This document shows, one piece after another, positions 1 to 7,428 of a stretch of 64,000 bases of DNA. Within the stretch, counting starts at the first letter, position 1. Each line of letters opens with the position of its first letter. The notes under the pieces were generated by a model, which saw only the letters and a list, made by a program, of their open reading frames with translations, made no database searches and was not told the origin of the DNA. The position numbers and the translations under genes are program-made. The DNA comes from an uncultured Oscillospiraceae bacterium (GTDB lineage Bacteria; Bacillota; Clostridia; Oscillospirales; Oscillospiraceae), in assembly GCA_944385535.1 (NCBI GenBank), contig CALWXR010000001.1, positions 1 to 64,000 of the forward strand. The letters run 5' to 3'.

Positions 1-435
1 GATATAGACGGTAGCCTCCCCCCAATCGATCTGCACGGCCTCTCCCGGAGCGAATCTTAAAGGGACGAAGACCTTGGTTTCCTTCCTGGCTGCCCGCATA
101 TCATGGACCAGGTTCCGGACAGAGGACTCACTACCGGTGAAGCCGCATTCTTCTACCAGACGCTGGTAAATTCGACGGGCAGTATGACGCTGCTTTTTGA
201 CCTGCTCCCGGTCATCCTCATCCAGACAGGACGATATGAATTGAACCACCTCCGGAGTCATGACAGCAGCTTCTCTGCTGTACTCCTTACGGTCCCACGG
301 GACGGCGTTGCCTTCCCAGTACTTCTTAACGGTATTACGGGAAATACCGAGCCGCTTTGCCGCTGCACGCTGGCTTGTAACGCCCTCTAACTGCAGTCGA
401 CGGATTTCTTTGTACACATCCACGGAAGTTACCAC
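1..435 (-). CDS. istA: IS21-family transposase IstA, N-terminal part (runs off window)
   Basis: The reverse strand reads open from a GTG codon at 435 to the window edge (145 codons). AGGAGG lies at 446-451, ten bases upstream, which supports the GTG start. The product begins with a helix-turn-helix (TSQRAAAKRLGISRNTVKKY, about residues 19-38), a Lys/Arg-rich linker, and then FAPGEAVQIDWGEA near residue 130, where the Asp is the first residue of the IstA DDE catalytic triad. IstA carries out cut-and-paste transposition together with the ATPase IstB, which must lie outside the window. The family call is firm; completeness of the gene cannot be judged. Confidence 0.9.
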   Translation of the reverse strand, partial: MVTSVDVYKEIRRLQLEGVTSQRAAAKRLGISRNTVKKYWEGNAVPWDRKEYSREAAVMTPEVVQFISSCLDEDDREQVKKQRHTARRIYQRLVEECGFTGSESSVRNLVHDMRAARKETKVFVPLRFAPGEAVQIDWGEATVYI

Positions 436-536
436 CTTTTCTTTTCCTCCTACAATAGCTCTGAGCCTATTGTAGGGCATCTTGCAAGGTGGCTCAAATA
501 TTCGCTGTCATTTTCCGGGAATGTGGCTCAAGTACA
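436..536. mobile_element. Terminal region of the IS21-type element
   Basis: Between istA and the flanking DNA, TGGCTCAA occurs at 490-497 and again at 524-531. This matches the repeated transposase-binding sites near IS21 termini. The likely element end is at about 536, because the reverse strand then reads TGTACTTGAGCCAC and IS21-family ends typically begin with TG. The exact base is inferred. Confidence 0.6.
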
Positions 537-537
537 T

Positions 538-681
538 ATTAGCATTTACAAAAAGAAAGACCGCAAGCCGCTCCAAATCATGAACCTTGCAGACCGCAAA
601 AGGCATATCAAGCTCGGAACCGAGTTGATGGCGACGGCAATGCATTCAGAAGGCGAACCGGATCATCAGCTGGGATCATGA
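538..681 (+). pseudogene. 3' fragment of an unidentified gene abutting the IS21 end
   Basis: An open frame runs from the IS21 end to a TGA at 679-681 without a start codon or ribosome site of its own. It encodes a Lys/Arg-rich tail (for example KKKDRKPLQIMNLADRKRH) ending in DHQLGS. The composition looks like real protein, so it is probably the surviving C-terminus of a gene cut by the insertion. I do not recognise the family. Confidence 0.35.
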
Positions 682-780
682 TTTCCGTGGAAAGTGGAAG
701 TTTGATTTGATAATAGTCCCGATATGCTGTATAATCGGGTTGTAAAAGTAATGGTTTTCGCATACTATTATTTTACAACA

Positions 781-816
781 AGTCCCGGACTTTTCGAAGC
801 CCGGGACTTTGTTTTT
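781..816 (+). terminator. Rho-independent terminator
   Basis: AGTCCCGG (781-788) pairs perfectly with CCGGGACT (801-808) and is followed by TTTGTTTTT. It would stop rightward transcription leaving the gene fragment at 538-681. Confidence 0.75.
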
Positions 817-835
817 ATATGCTTTTTTTCCAGTC

Positions 836-871
836 AAAAAAGACTGCCGCACTAATTCCTTAGTGCGACAG
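836..871 (-). terminator. Leftward rho-independent terminator
   Basis: GCACTAA (849-855) pairs with TTAGTGC (860-866), and the stem extends with one mismatch to 844-871. On the reverse strand it is followed by TTTTTT (836-841). Whatever leftward gene it served is now separated from it by the IS1595 insertion. Confidence 0.6.
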
Positions 872-956
872 CCTCCATGACTATCCACACTGACCATTTT
901 CATGTGGTTTTTCGCGTCATCTCCTAAGCAGATACTTTTGCGGTTTAATGTTTATG

Positions 957-978
957 TGCTTATCGACTTAACTCAGCA
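957..978 (+). repeat. IS1595 left terminal inverted repeat
   Basis: It is the exact reverse complement of 1920-1941 and the transposase-binding end of the element. Confidence 0.85.
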
Positions 979-1060
979 AGTCACCATATCTTGTAACAGT
1001 CCGAAATATAGGACAGCTTCCATGAGATAATATCGTCACCAGATGAAGGGGGACAATGTT

Positions 1061-1930
1061 ATGGCAGAGGCTACTGCGGTTACTTTTAAGGAATTTCGGG
1101 CTCGTTACAATACAGAGGATGCTTGCCGTCGAGAGTTGTTCCGGCTTCGGTTTCCTGAGGGCTTTGTCTGCCCTGTTTGCGGCTGCCGGGAGTACTATCC
1201 CATCCACGGGCGTAACACCTGCCAATGCCGTGCCTGCAGGCACCAGACCTCCGTGACGGCTGGAACCGTCATGCATCGCACCCGTCTGCCGTTGACCACA
1301 TGGTTCTGGGCGATTTATCTTTTTGCAACGGACAAGCGAGGTGTTTCTGCGGTTCAGCTGAGCCGCACTTTGGAAATTTGCTACGACACAGCCTGGCATT
1401 TGTTGGATAAAATCCGCATTGCAATGGGCCAAAGAGATGAAAACTACCAACTTTCCGGCATCATTGAGATGGACGACGGCTATGTTGGCGGTCCGTCTCA
1501 TAACGGAAAGCGTGGCCGTGGCACAGATAAGCCGAAAATCGTGGTTGCCTTGTCCAAAACCGAAAACGGTGCTGCTCTCTATGCCCGCATGAAGGTGGTA
1601 GAAAATATTCAAGGCCAGACGCTGCAGGAAATTGCGGATAGCTATTTTGCACCCAAAAGCAAGGTTGAGTGTGATGGCTATCGAAGCTATCTGAAGCTGG
1701 ATGGTGTGCAGTTGGATCCGAAAAAATATGAAGCCGGTGATCTGCATTGGCTCCACAAGGCAATCAGCAATTTAAAGGCGTTTCTGATCGGAACCTATCA
1801 CGGCAGATGCACCAAACTGCAGGCCTATCTGGACGAGTACTGCTTCCGCTTCAACCGCCGCATGACCGGCGATCAGATTTTCCTTCGCTTAACCAGAGCC
1901 GTCGCTACATCTTGTGGTGTGCTGAGTTAA
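1061..1930 (+). CDS. IS1595-family transposase (ISXO2-like DDE)
   Basis: Transposase of the enclosing element (289 aa). An N-terminal zinc ribbon shows CPVCG and CRACRHQ, followed by an HTH-like segment (about 80-125) and an ISXO2-like catalytic domain starting at GIIEMDDGYVGG, where the acidic residues begin the DDE/DDN active site. The start at 1061 is chosen because AAGGGGG (1046-1052) lies eight bases upstream; the ATG at 1043 lies in front of that ribosome site. The stop falls inside the right inverted repeat. The gene looks intact. Confidence 0.9.
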   Translation: MAEATAVTFKEFRARYNTEDACRRELFRLRFPEGFVCPVCGCREYYPIHGRNTCQCRACRHQTSVTAGTVMHRTRLPLTTWFWAIYLFATDKRGVSAVQLSRTLEICYDTAWHLLDKIRIAMGQRDENYQLSGIIEMDDGYVGGPSHNGKRGRGTDKPKIVVALSKTENGAALYARMKVVENIQGQTLQEIADSYFAPKSKVECDGYRSYLKLDGVQLDPKKYEAGDLHWLHKAISNLKAFLIGTYHGRCTKLQAYLDEYCFRFNRRMTGDQIFLRLTRAVATSCGVLS

Positions 1931-1941
1931 GTCGATAAGCA
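1920..1941 (-). repeat. IS1595 right terminal inverted repeat
   Basis: It matches the left end at 957-978 base for base in reverse complement and overlaps the last codons of the transposase. Confidence 0.85.
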
Positions 1942-2050
1942 TTAATGTTTATATTCTTACTCCCAAAAATCTAATTTGTCATAATTACTGCTCTACAGTC
2001 AGCAAGGTTAATCTTCCCTGCTGGCTGCCTTTCATTGTCATAATTATATC

Positions 2051-2284
2051 AGAAGCTGCAATAATCTAACCTCGGTCATCGTTTCCAACAGCATGACGAG
2101 CATTGGCCGGGAGGCGTTCTCATGGTGTAAAAGCTTGTCCTCCATCACCATTCCCAAAAGCGTGACGGGTATTGGCGAAAATGCGTTTGAAAACTGCCTT
2201 AACCTTACGGTATACTACACGCCCGGTTCTTACGCATGGAGGTATTGCGAAGATAATAACGTCCGACACGCAGAACAAAGCTGA
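2051..2284 (+). pseudogene. C-terminal remnant of a BspA-like leucine-rich-repeat protein
   Basis: The frame encodes CNNLTSVIVSNSMTSIGREA, then AFSWCKSLSSITIPKSVTGI and GENAFENCLNLTVYYTPGS, ending in DNNVRHAEQS. These are LRR_5-type BspA repeats (AF..C..L..I.IP.SV..IG) with the terminal cap seen in clostridial surface proteins. No start, signal peptide or earlier repeats remain, so this is a relic left next to the IS1595 insertion. Confidence 0.75.
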
Positions 2285-2302
2285 ACCGTATATATACGGT
2301 TC
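2283..2302. repeat. Perfect 20-base palindrome after the LRR remnant
   Basis: GAACCGTATATATACGGTTC is its own reverse complement and begins inside the stop codon region of the LRR fragment. No U-tract follows. It may be a hairpin or a protein site. Confidence 0.5.
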
Positions 2303-2409
2303 TAAGCTCACACCGGCATTACTACAGCGCGGCCAGAGCGGCTTTGCCCGCCCGAGCTGCGGCAGCAGGCACCCAACATCTTCAGCGTGACATCCGGTAT
2401 ATGAAACGT

Positions 2410-3840
2410 TTATTCGTCAACTATAAAGATATTACCGTCCGGGGCCAGACCTATTATATCGCATCGGTCAGCCTGCGCGTATATGATATGCTCGGCAATG
2501 TTGCGTGTGATCAGCTCCCCGGGCGCGAGCAGGGGTATGCCAGGGGTATAACACATAACAAAACCACTGCTGACGCTGTTGACGCTGTCCCGAATTCCTA
2601 CAACCCTGTTTCTCGAATAAAAGGCCTTTTGGGGTAGCATTTTTATTATCGGGGAGAAATACTCGTAATCAAATTCGTACAGGCGGGTATTTTTATATTT
2701 TTCGCTGATTTCCCTCAGCGCAGAAACCAGGCTGCGATAATACTTTTCCTTATCGCCAACTGATCCGATCGCCAGAATGTTCCTGATATCCCCGAACTCG
2801 AGCTGGATTTTGTAGCGTTTGTTGAGGATGATGTAAACATCACTGCCTGTCAGTCCGATCTCAACTGTATTAATGCTAAGTTTAGTCGGATCAAGGTCAT
2901 ATATAGATTTTCCGTTCAGAATGTCCTTATCAAAGGCGTAATAGTTGCCGATCCTGTTTATCTCGTCCCTGGCCCTGCAGGCATACATCATGCTGCGCCC
3001 GACGGCTTCCCTTCCATTGAAATAAAGGTTTTTCCTGGCGATGTCAAGCGAAGCAAGCAGCAGGTAAGAAGCGCTTGTCGTCTGCAGCAGGGATATGATG
3101 CTGCGAATATACGAGGGCGGTATTGTCCCGCTCGACAGGAGAGCGGCGGCCTGCGTCAGAGCCCCTCCCGTCTTGTGCATGCTTACCGCAGAGAGGTCGG
3201 CCCCGCTGTCCATAGCGTTGGCTGGCATATTCTCGTTGAAATAAAAATGCGTGCCGTGCGCCTCGTCTACAATGACATACATTCCGTAGGAATGGGCAAG
3301 CTCTACGATCGTTTTGATATCAGGGCAGATACCGTAATAGGTTGGGTTGATGACAAATACGGCCTTGGCATCCGTATTCCGTTTTATACAGTCCTCGAAG
3401 GACTCGACGCTTGTGCCAAGAGAAATGCCCAGCCTGTCATCTATACCGGGGTCGGCATAAACAGGAATAATCCCCGATATGATCGTTGAGTTAATGCAGC
3501 TTACATGGGCGTTCCTTGGAATTATGAGCTTATCACCCGGCGAGCAAACACTCATAATCATCGCGTGTACGCATGAAGTAGCGCCGCCTACCATGAAAAA
3601 GCTGTCCTTAGCCCTAAAAGCTTCGGCAAACAATGCCTCTGCCTCGCTGATCGCACCCTTTGGCTGGTTGAGGAAGTCAATTCCCGGCCGCGAGTTCTTA
3701 TCAAGGAAAACAGCCCTTTCCCCAAAATAATCCTGAAGCTCTATTATATTGCCTTTATGTCCGGGGACGTCGAAGGGAATGAATTGCTCCTGCGAATTTG
3801 CCGATAAGGCATCAGCAAGAGGGGTTTGTTCCTGATTCAT
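2410..3840 (-). CDS. PLP-dependent Orn/Lys/Arg decarboxylase-family enzyme
   Basis: A fold-type I decarboxylase of 476 aa, similar in length to SpeA/lysine-decarboxylase group proteins. FDVPGHKG (about 23-30) is the family N-terminal signature, VDEAHGTHF carries the cofactor-binding Asp and His, and SMHKTGG holds the Schiff-base lysine. The family removes the alpha-carboxylate of basic amino acids. It is the last gene of the leftward operon and overlaps the CTP-synthase-like gene by 29 bases. Inference: it decarboxylates an amino acid building block or the C-terminal residue of the peptide product, though a plain arginine or lysine decarboxylase cannot be excluded. Confidence 0.85.
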   Translation of the reverse strand: MNQEQTPLADALSANSQEQFIPFDVPGHKGNIIELQDYFGERAVFLDKNSRPGIDFLNQPKGAISEAEALFAEAFRAKDSFFMVGGATSCVHAMIMSVCSPGDKLIIPRNAHVSCINSTIISGIIPVYADPGIDDRLGISLGTSVESFEDCIKRNTDAKAVFVINPTYYGICPDIKTIVELAHSYGMYVIVDEAHGTHFYFNENMPANAMDSGADLSAVSMHKTGGALTQAAALLSSGTIPPSYIRSIISLLQTTSASYLLLASLDIARKNLYFNGREAVGRSMMYACRARDEINRIGNYYAFDKDILNGKSIYDLDPTKLSINTVEIGLTGSDVYIILNKRYKIQLEFGDIRNILAIGSVGDKEKYYRSLVSALREISEKYKNTRLYEFDYEYFSPIIKMLPQKAFYSRNRVVGIRDSVNSVSSGFVMCYTPGIPLLAPGELITRNIAEHIIYAQADRCDIIGLAPDGNIFIVDE

Positions 3841-5365
3841 ATGCGCTGTCCTGTAATTCTTCTTCTATATTCAGGTTTAAAAGATGGGAAAACAGAAGAT
3901 TAGGTGAATAAGGGCGGGAGGTATATTCGGGCTGCGAAACTGCGCCTATACAATACGGGTATTTTACTGGCCTGAACAGATGTATCTCTCTGTGCTGGCT
4001 GTCACAGCCGATGATCTCGATGTCTTTTCCCTCGTTGCCGCATATTGGTATAGTAAAATCGCGCCTGTGCCTGTCCCGCACCGCTCCAGCGGCGGAGTTC
4101 TTCAAATATGTATCGATCCTGCCGGTCACCAGCCTACCCGTCCTTTCGGTCGACATGCCAATGATATCGGCAAGGATACAGGCACCGTAGGAAATGCACA
4201 TCACCGGCTTTCCGTATTCCAGGATCTTTCTGAGCAGCGCGGCTTTATCCACGGGATTCTCGATGCCTTCGGTGACTATAAAGGCCTTATACGAAACGTT
4301 GTTTTCGAGCAGTCCGGCATATTCTCCGACACTCCTAAACCAATCGAAGCATATGTTCCTGCTATACCTTACGCCAAGCGAGACCAGCGCCTCATTCAGG
4401 CTGGTATAGCTTCCCCATGATTCGGAATCACCGATGATGGCGACGCGGTATTGCACTGCGTTAGCCAGCTTTACGATGCTCCTTGAGTAAGCTGCTAAGG
4501 AGGGGCGTGCCTCTACATCTGATTTCAATCCGCAGCGGGTCATGATCAGATCCAGCAACCCCTGTTTCCTGAGCATTTCGGGGACGTCATATATACTATT
4601 CACGTCATAGTCAAAAAAGATATGCTCTTCGCTCAAACAGGTTGCCCTGGATATCCTGCGCTTTATACCGCTGCCGACGGTTTTTTCCGAACGAATCAGC
4701 AGTGCGTCAGGCTTCAGGCAAAAGGAGCACGCCGTGTGGAAGCTCTGCTTAATGGGCTTTAATATAACATCCTGATTTATGACGTCGTTTTCCGCCCCTG
4801 CGCCGCTGCCCATGAGCGCAAGATACGACAGCTGTACTACAAATAAATCCAGCTCCGCCGAAAGGTTGCTGACCATTCTAAGGAAAAACTCGCTTTCAAA
4901 ATCCCCGACTGTGCCGCCAACCTCGAGAACTGCCGCGTCATTATCCGCGATCGCCTCAAACAGCTTTTCCTTGTAAATATCTATCAGGTGCGGGAAAACC
5001 GAAATGACTTCTCCTACCCTCCAGCGCTTACCGTCCTGATACGATATCAGCTCTTTAAGGCACTGGCCGTTCACTATATTATTGGCGGAAGGCAGTTCAA
5101 GCCCGGTAAACCTTTCGTACACCCCGAGGTCGGAATCCACCACGCCTCCGTCGGCCAGTACCGTGACCTCTTCATCGCTCCATCTGACCTCAGGTATGAC
5201 ATGGTATGGGTTCATCTGTTCAAAGCTGTAATTCATGAGGCCGTCATATTTTATGACGGTCGTTTTGATACCGTTCTCTATCAGCAAATTGCCGATTGAC
5301 GCGCAGACGACGCCCTTACCGCCCCCGGAGGTGACGCCTCCCAATACCGCTATAAGGCTTTTCAA
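3812..5365 (-). CDS. CTP-synthase paralogue with a degenerate glutaminase domain
   Basis: 517 aa colinear with PyrG. The amidoligase half keeps the P-loop (GGVTSGGGKG, near residue 9), DLGVYERF and EVGGTVGDFES, the last carrying the Mg-binding Glu. The C-terminal class I glutaminase half has lost its active site. Where PyrG has GICLGMQ there is CISYGAC, placing Ser at the nucleophile; the final HPE reads QPE; and the GGFG oxyanion strand is absent. It should therefore not hydrolyse glutamine. The start is TTG, with GGGGG about ten bases upstream. Family knowledge: PyrG aminates UTP. Inference: this copy uses ammonia or another amine on a UTP-like or product-linked nucleotide in the pathway. 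Confidence 0.85.
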   Translation of the reverse strand: MKSLIAVLGGVTSGGGKGVVCASIGNLLIENGIKTTVIKYDGLMNYSFEQMNPYHVIPEVRWSDEEVTVLADGGVVDSDLGVYERFTGLELPSANNIVNGQCLKELISYQDGKRWRVGEVISVFPHLIDIYKEKLFEAIADNDAAVLEVGGTVGDFESEFFLRMVSNLSAELDLFVVQLSYLALMGSGAGAENDVINQDVILKPIKQSFHTACSFCLKPDALLIRSEKTVGSGIKRRISRATCLSEEHIFFDYDVNSIYDVPEMLRKQGLLDLIMTRCGLKSDVEARPSLAAYSRSIVKLANAVQYRVAIIGDSESWGSYTSLNEALVSLGVRYSRNICFDWFRSVGEYAGLLENNVSYKAFIVTEGIENPVDKAALLRKILEYGKPVMCISYGACILADIIGMSTERTGRLVTGRIDTYLKNSAAGAVRDRHRRDFTIPICGNEGKDIEIIGCDSQHREIHLFRPVKYPYCIGAVSQPEYTSRPYSPNLLFSHLLNLNIEEELQDSAYESGTNPSC

Positions 5366-5430
5366 GAAAAAAATACCCCCATTTCATAAAAGGACTGTCT
5401 CGAAAGCCGCCGGCGCTTTCACCATGCGGC

Positions 5431-6393
5431 TCAGTTTTGTAACGTTTGTGGCCCTGAGGCCTGTATCCTCGAAAAAAGCTCCCGGCAACCGTCCATAATA
5501 TACCCGCGGTCGCCGCAGAGCTCGTATACGTCCGCCGAGCTGACCAGCCCGACAGCAAACAGAAACCGCTCCTTTGCAAAAACACTGTTGTCCATGTTCG
5601 GATATATCAGGCGGTCCGGCAGGTAATAATACCCTATTCCTGCTATATGGAGCGACATAAGGTCTAACAGCTTCCTGAGACCCTGCCCGGTGTTTTTATT
5701 TGTCCTGTTTTCGCAATAAGGCGTTAAAGACACTATCATCCTGACAGCGCTGCTTTCTTTGTAGCGCGGCACCGACATATAATATTTTTTGTTCATGTCA
5801 TCGTACGAGAAGGCTTCGCTGTACCGTTCCCTGCAAAAAAGGGTGTTGTTTCCGGCGAGTATGACCGCCATGTAATTTTCCTCGCCGATTATAACCGAGT
5901 CGTCGCCGATGATGCGGGCGCCGAAGTCCCTGCAGGCTGCCAGCGCGGCAGTGGTCTTTCCCGACCCGCTGTCACCCAGCAAAAGAATACCTGATCCCCC
6001 GATGTCAACGGCAGCGGAATGAATGTAATATAGCCCCCTGCGCTGCATGCAGGCCTGTATGACATATAATACCAGATAGCTCAGATGGCGTATATCCCTG
6101 CAAATATCCTTATAGGACGCGAAAAATTGCCCGTCCTCAAATTTGATCATGGGCCGGCTGCTGCCGTTTGTTATAGTCAGCTCCACGTCCGGGACGCCGT
6201 TGGACATATCTTCCGAGTACGAATATGCCGGCAGCATATGCCTTGAGAACAGGTTGGTCCTGAAATAATCGCGCACGTTTATTTCGTTGGTACAGACCTG
6301 CACCGAGATATTATAAACTGTGATATAGAATAAATATTCCATAATAAAAACGCTTTCGGCCGTCGCTTCAGCAGCACCTCCGGACAACGGCAT
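5431..6393 (-). CDS. HPr kinase-like (HprK-related) protein
   Basis: 320 aa with GDSGSGKTT (Walker A, about residue 138) followed by IGDDSVII, as in the HPr kinase/phosphorylase C-terminal fold. It lacks the HprK N-terminal domain architecture. Such orphan HprK-like proteins recur in RiPP clusters; in some lasso-peptide pathways they phosphorylate the precursor C-terminus. The start ATG overlaps the stop of the upstream nucleotidyltransferase (TGATG), so translation is probably coupled; an internal ATG at 6342 lacks a ribosome site. Inference: it phosphorylates the precursor peptide or an intermediate. Confidence 0.75.
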   Translation of the reverse strand: MPLSGGAAEATAESVFIMEYLFYITVYNISVQVCTNEINVRDYFRTNLFSRHMLPAYSYSEDMSNGVPDVELTITNGSSRPMIKFEDGQFFASYKDICRDIRHLSYLVLYVIQACMQRRGLYYIHSAAVDIGGSGILLLGDSGSGKTTAALAACRDFGARIIGDDSVIIGEENYMAVILAGNNTLFCRERYSEAFSYDDMNKKYYMSVPRYKESSAVRMIVSLTPYCENRTNKNTGQGLRKLLDLMSLHIAGIGYYYLPDRLIYPNMDNSVFAKERFLFAVGLVSSADVYELCGDRGYIMDGCRELFSRIQASGPQTLQN

Positions 6394-7187
6394 CAGGAAA
6401 TGTCGAACATCCGCTGAATGTCACTGTCCATCCTGTCCTTGAAAATGAATAGGTTCAAAATATTGTAATGGCTACTGCGATCCTTACCCGCCCTGCGTTC
6501 AGCCCGCATCCTCGAAATGATATTCTCCTGCAGCTTGTTGAGCGGTGACCGGACGTCGTAATGCTCGGAGCTGTATAACGGGACAGAGGTCAGCAGCTTT
6601 ATTGTCGGGATGCCGTAATAATACTCCGAGGGAGCGTCCTGCGTGTCCCTGTTGATAAAAAACAGCGGCAGCTGGATCCTGTAGCCTGACAAAGCCTTAA
6701 CGGATATTTTTGTTACGGGATTGGTCTTACCCAGAAAGCTTTTGCTGATATAGGTATTGTCCTGCTTGTATCTTCCATATTTCCATGATACTACGCCACG
6801 GCTCGCGCTGGTAAGGTCATAGGTACACATGTACCTGAAAAAGTCCTCCTCTATCAGGTCTATGGAGAACGCCACCCCGTTGATGCTTATCTTAGCCACA
6901 AGGTAATCAGCCAGCTTGTTACCGAGTATATAGCTTACATCCTCTAACGTGAAGCTGTCCTTCATGTATTTTGAGGAAAGCAGCCTGTCCCGGTTTTCAG
7001 CAGGATACACTATTACGAGGTCGATATCAGAATTGGCACCTACCGCGTTGTTCCTGCCCCACGCCAGCGATCCGACCAGAATCTCAGCCCCGATATGATC
7101 CTTTATCGAGGCAAGGAACAGCTCGTTCGTCTCCAGCAGTTTCCGGGCGTATACGTTATCCGTTTTGATTTTACTGAATTCAATCAT
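6393..7187 (-). CDS. Pol-beta-superfamily nucleotidyltransferase (second copy)
   Basis: 264 aa. The motif GSLAWGRNNAVGANSDIDLVIV (given as GSLAWG then SDIDLVIV) near residues 39-60 is the Gly-Ser plus Asp-x-Asp signature. FSIDLIEED around 135 supplies a plausible third metal-binding Asp. The family transfers NMP from an NTP to a hydroxyl or phosphate. It is coupled to the HprK-like gene downstream. It is not a close copy of the gene at 16876-17715, so the two probably act on different substrates. The acceptor is unknown. Confidence 0.7.
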   Translation of the reverse strand: MIEFSKIKTDNVYARKLLETNELFLASIKDHIGAEILVGSLAWGRNNAVGANSDIDLVIVYPAENRDRLLSSKYMKDSFTLEDVSYILGNKLADYLVAKISINGVAFSIDLIEEDFFRYMCTYDLTSASRGVVSWKYGRYKQDNTYISKSFLGKTNPVTKISVKALSGYRIQLPLFFINRDTQDAPSEYYYGIPTIKLLTSVPLYSSEHYDVRSPLNKLQENIISRMRAERRAGKDRSSHYNILNLFIFKDRMDSDIQRMFDIS

Positions 7188-7214
7188 TACTGCTCTTCAT
7201 CTTTCAATATTTTA

Positions 7215-7355
7215 TTAAGACGCGGCAAATTCAGCGGGCGGGGTAGGGGGGGAACCGCTAAGGCTCCCCTCTCTTAATGCTGCCCGTACCGCGTGTTCCG
7301 ACCAAGGCTGCCCAAGCGTCTCGAGGCTGTTATTCCGTCTGCGAGGGAAGGGCAT
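7215..7355 (-). CDS. Possible small protein (46 aa) between biosynthetic genes
   Basis: An ATG at 7353-7355 opens a 46-codon frame that starts MPFPRRRNNSLETLGQPWSE and is Pro/Ser-rich near its end. AAGGAGG precedes it by about 12 bases, slightly long. A hairpin (GGGGAGCC/GGTTCCCC) lies inside the frame. It could be a minor peptide or only a leader for the nucleotidyltransferase mRNA. I do not recognise it. Confidence 0.3.
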   Translation of the reverse strand: MPFPRRRNNSLETLGQPWSEHAVRAALREGSLSGSPPTPPAEFAAS

Positions 7356-7428
7356 TGAACGAAATGTCCTCCTTATACGCCACAGAGGGTGCCGTACCGG
7401 CTTATGTATTCTTAATTAGAAAAAGTGT

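Larger units (their letters stand above)
956..1941 (+). mobile_element. Complete IS1595-family insertion sequence
   Basis: A single transposase gene is enclosed by perfect 22-base inverted repeats (957-978 and 1920-1941, starting TGCTTATCGACTTAACTC). The 11-base direct repeat TTAATGTTTAT flanks it at 945-955 and 1942-1952, which looks like a target duplication. Family elements usually make 8-base duplications, so part of the 11 may be chance. Intact ends and an intact gene suggest recent arrival. Confidence 0.88.

Noticed and set aside
676..903. A 75-codon leftward frame
   Set aside because: It covers two terminator hairpins and has low-complexity composition; its last part overlaps the fragment at 538-681.
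968..1756. A 262-codon leftward frame inside the IS1595 element
   Set aside because: Antisense of the transposase, whose zinc ribbon and DDE motifs are clear on the other strand.
2300..2409. Possible CRISPR or repeat content near the end of the RiPP operon
   Set aside because: No regularly spaced repeats are present here or anywhere else I looked in the window.
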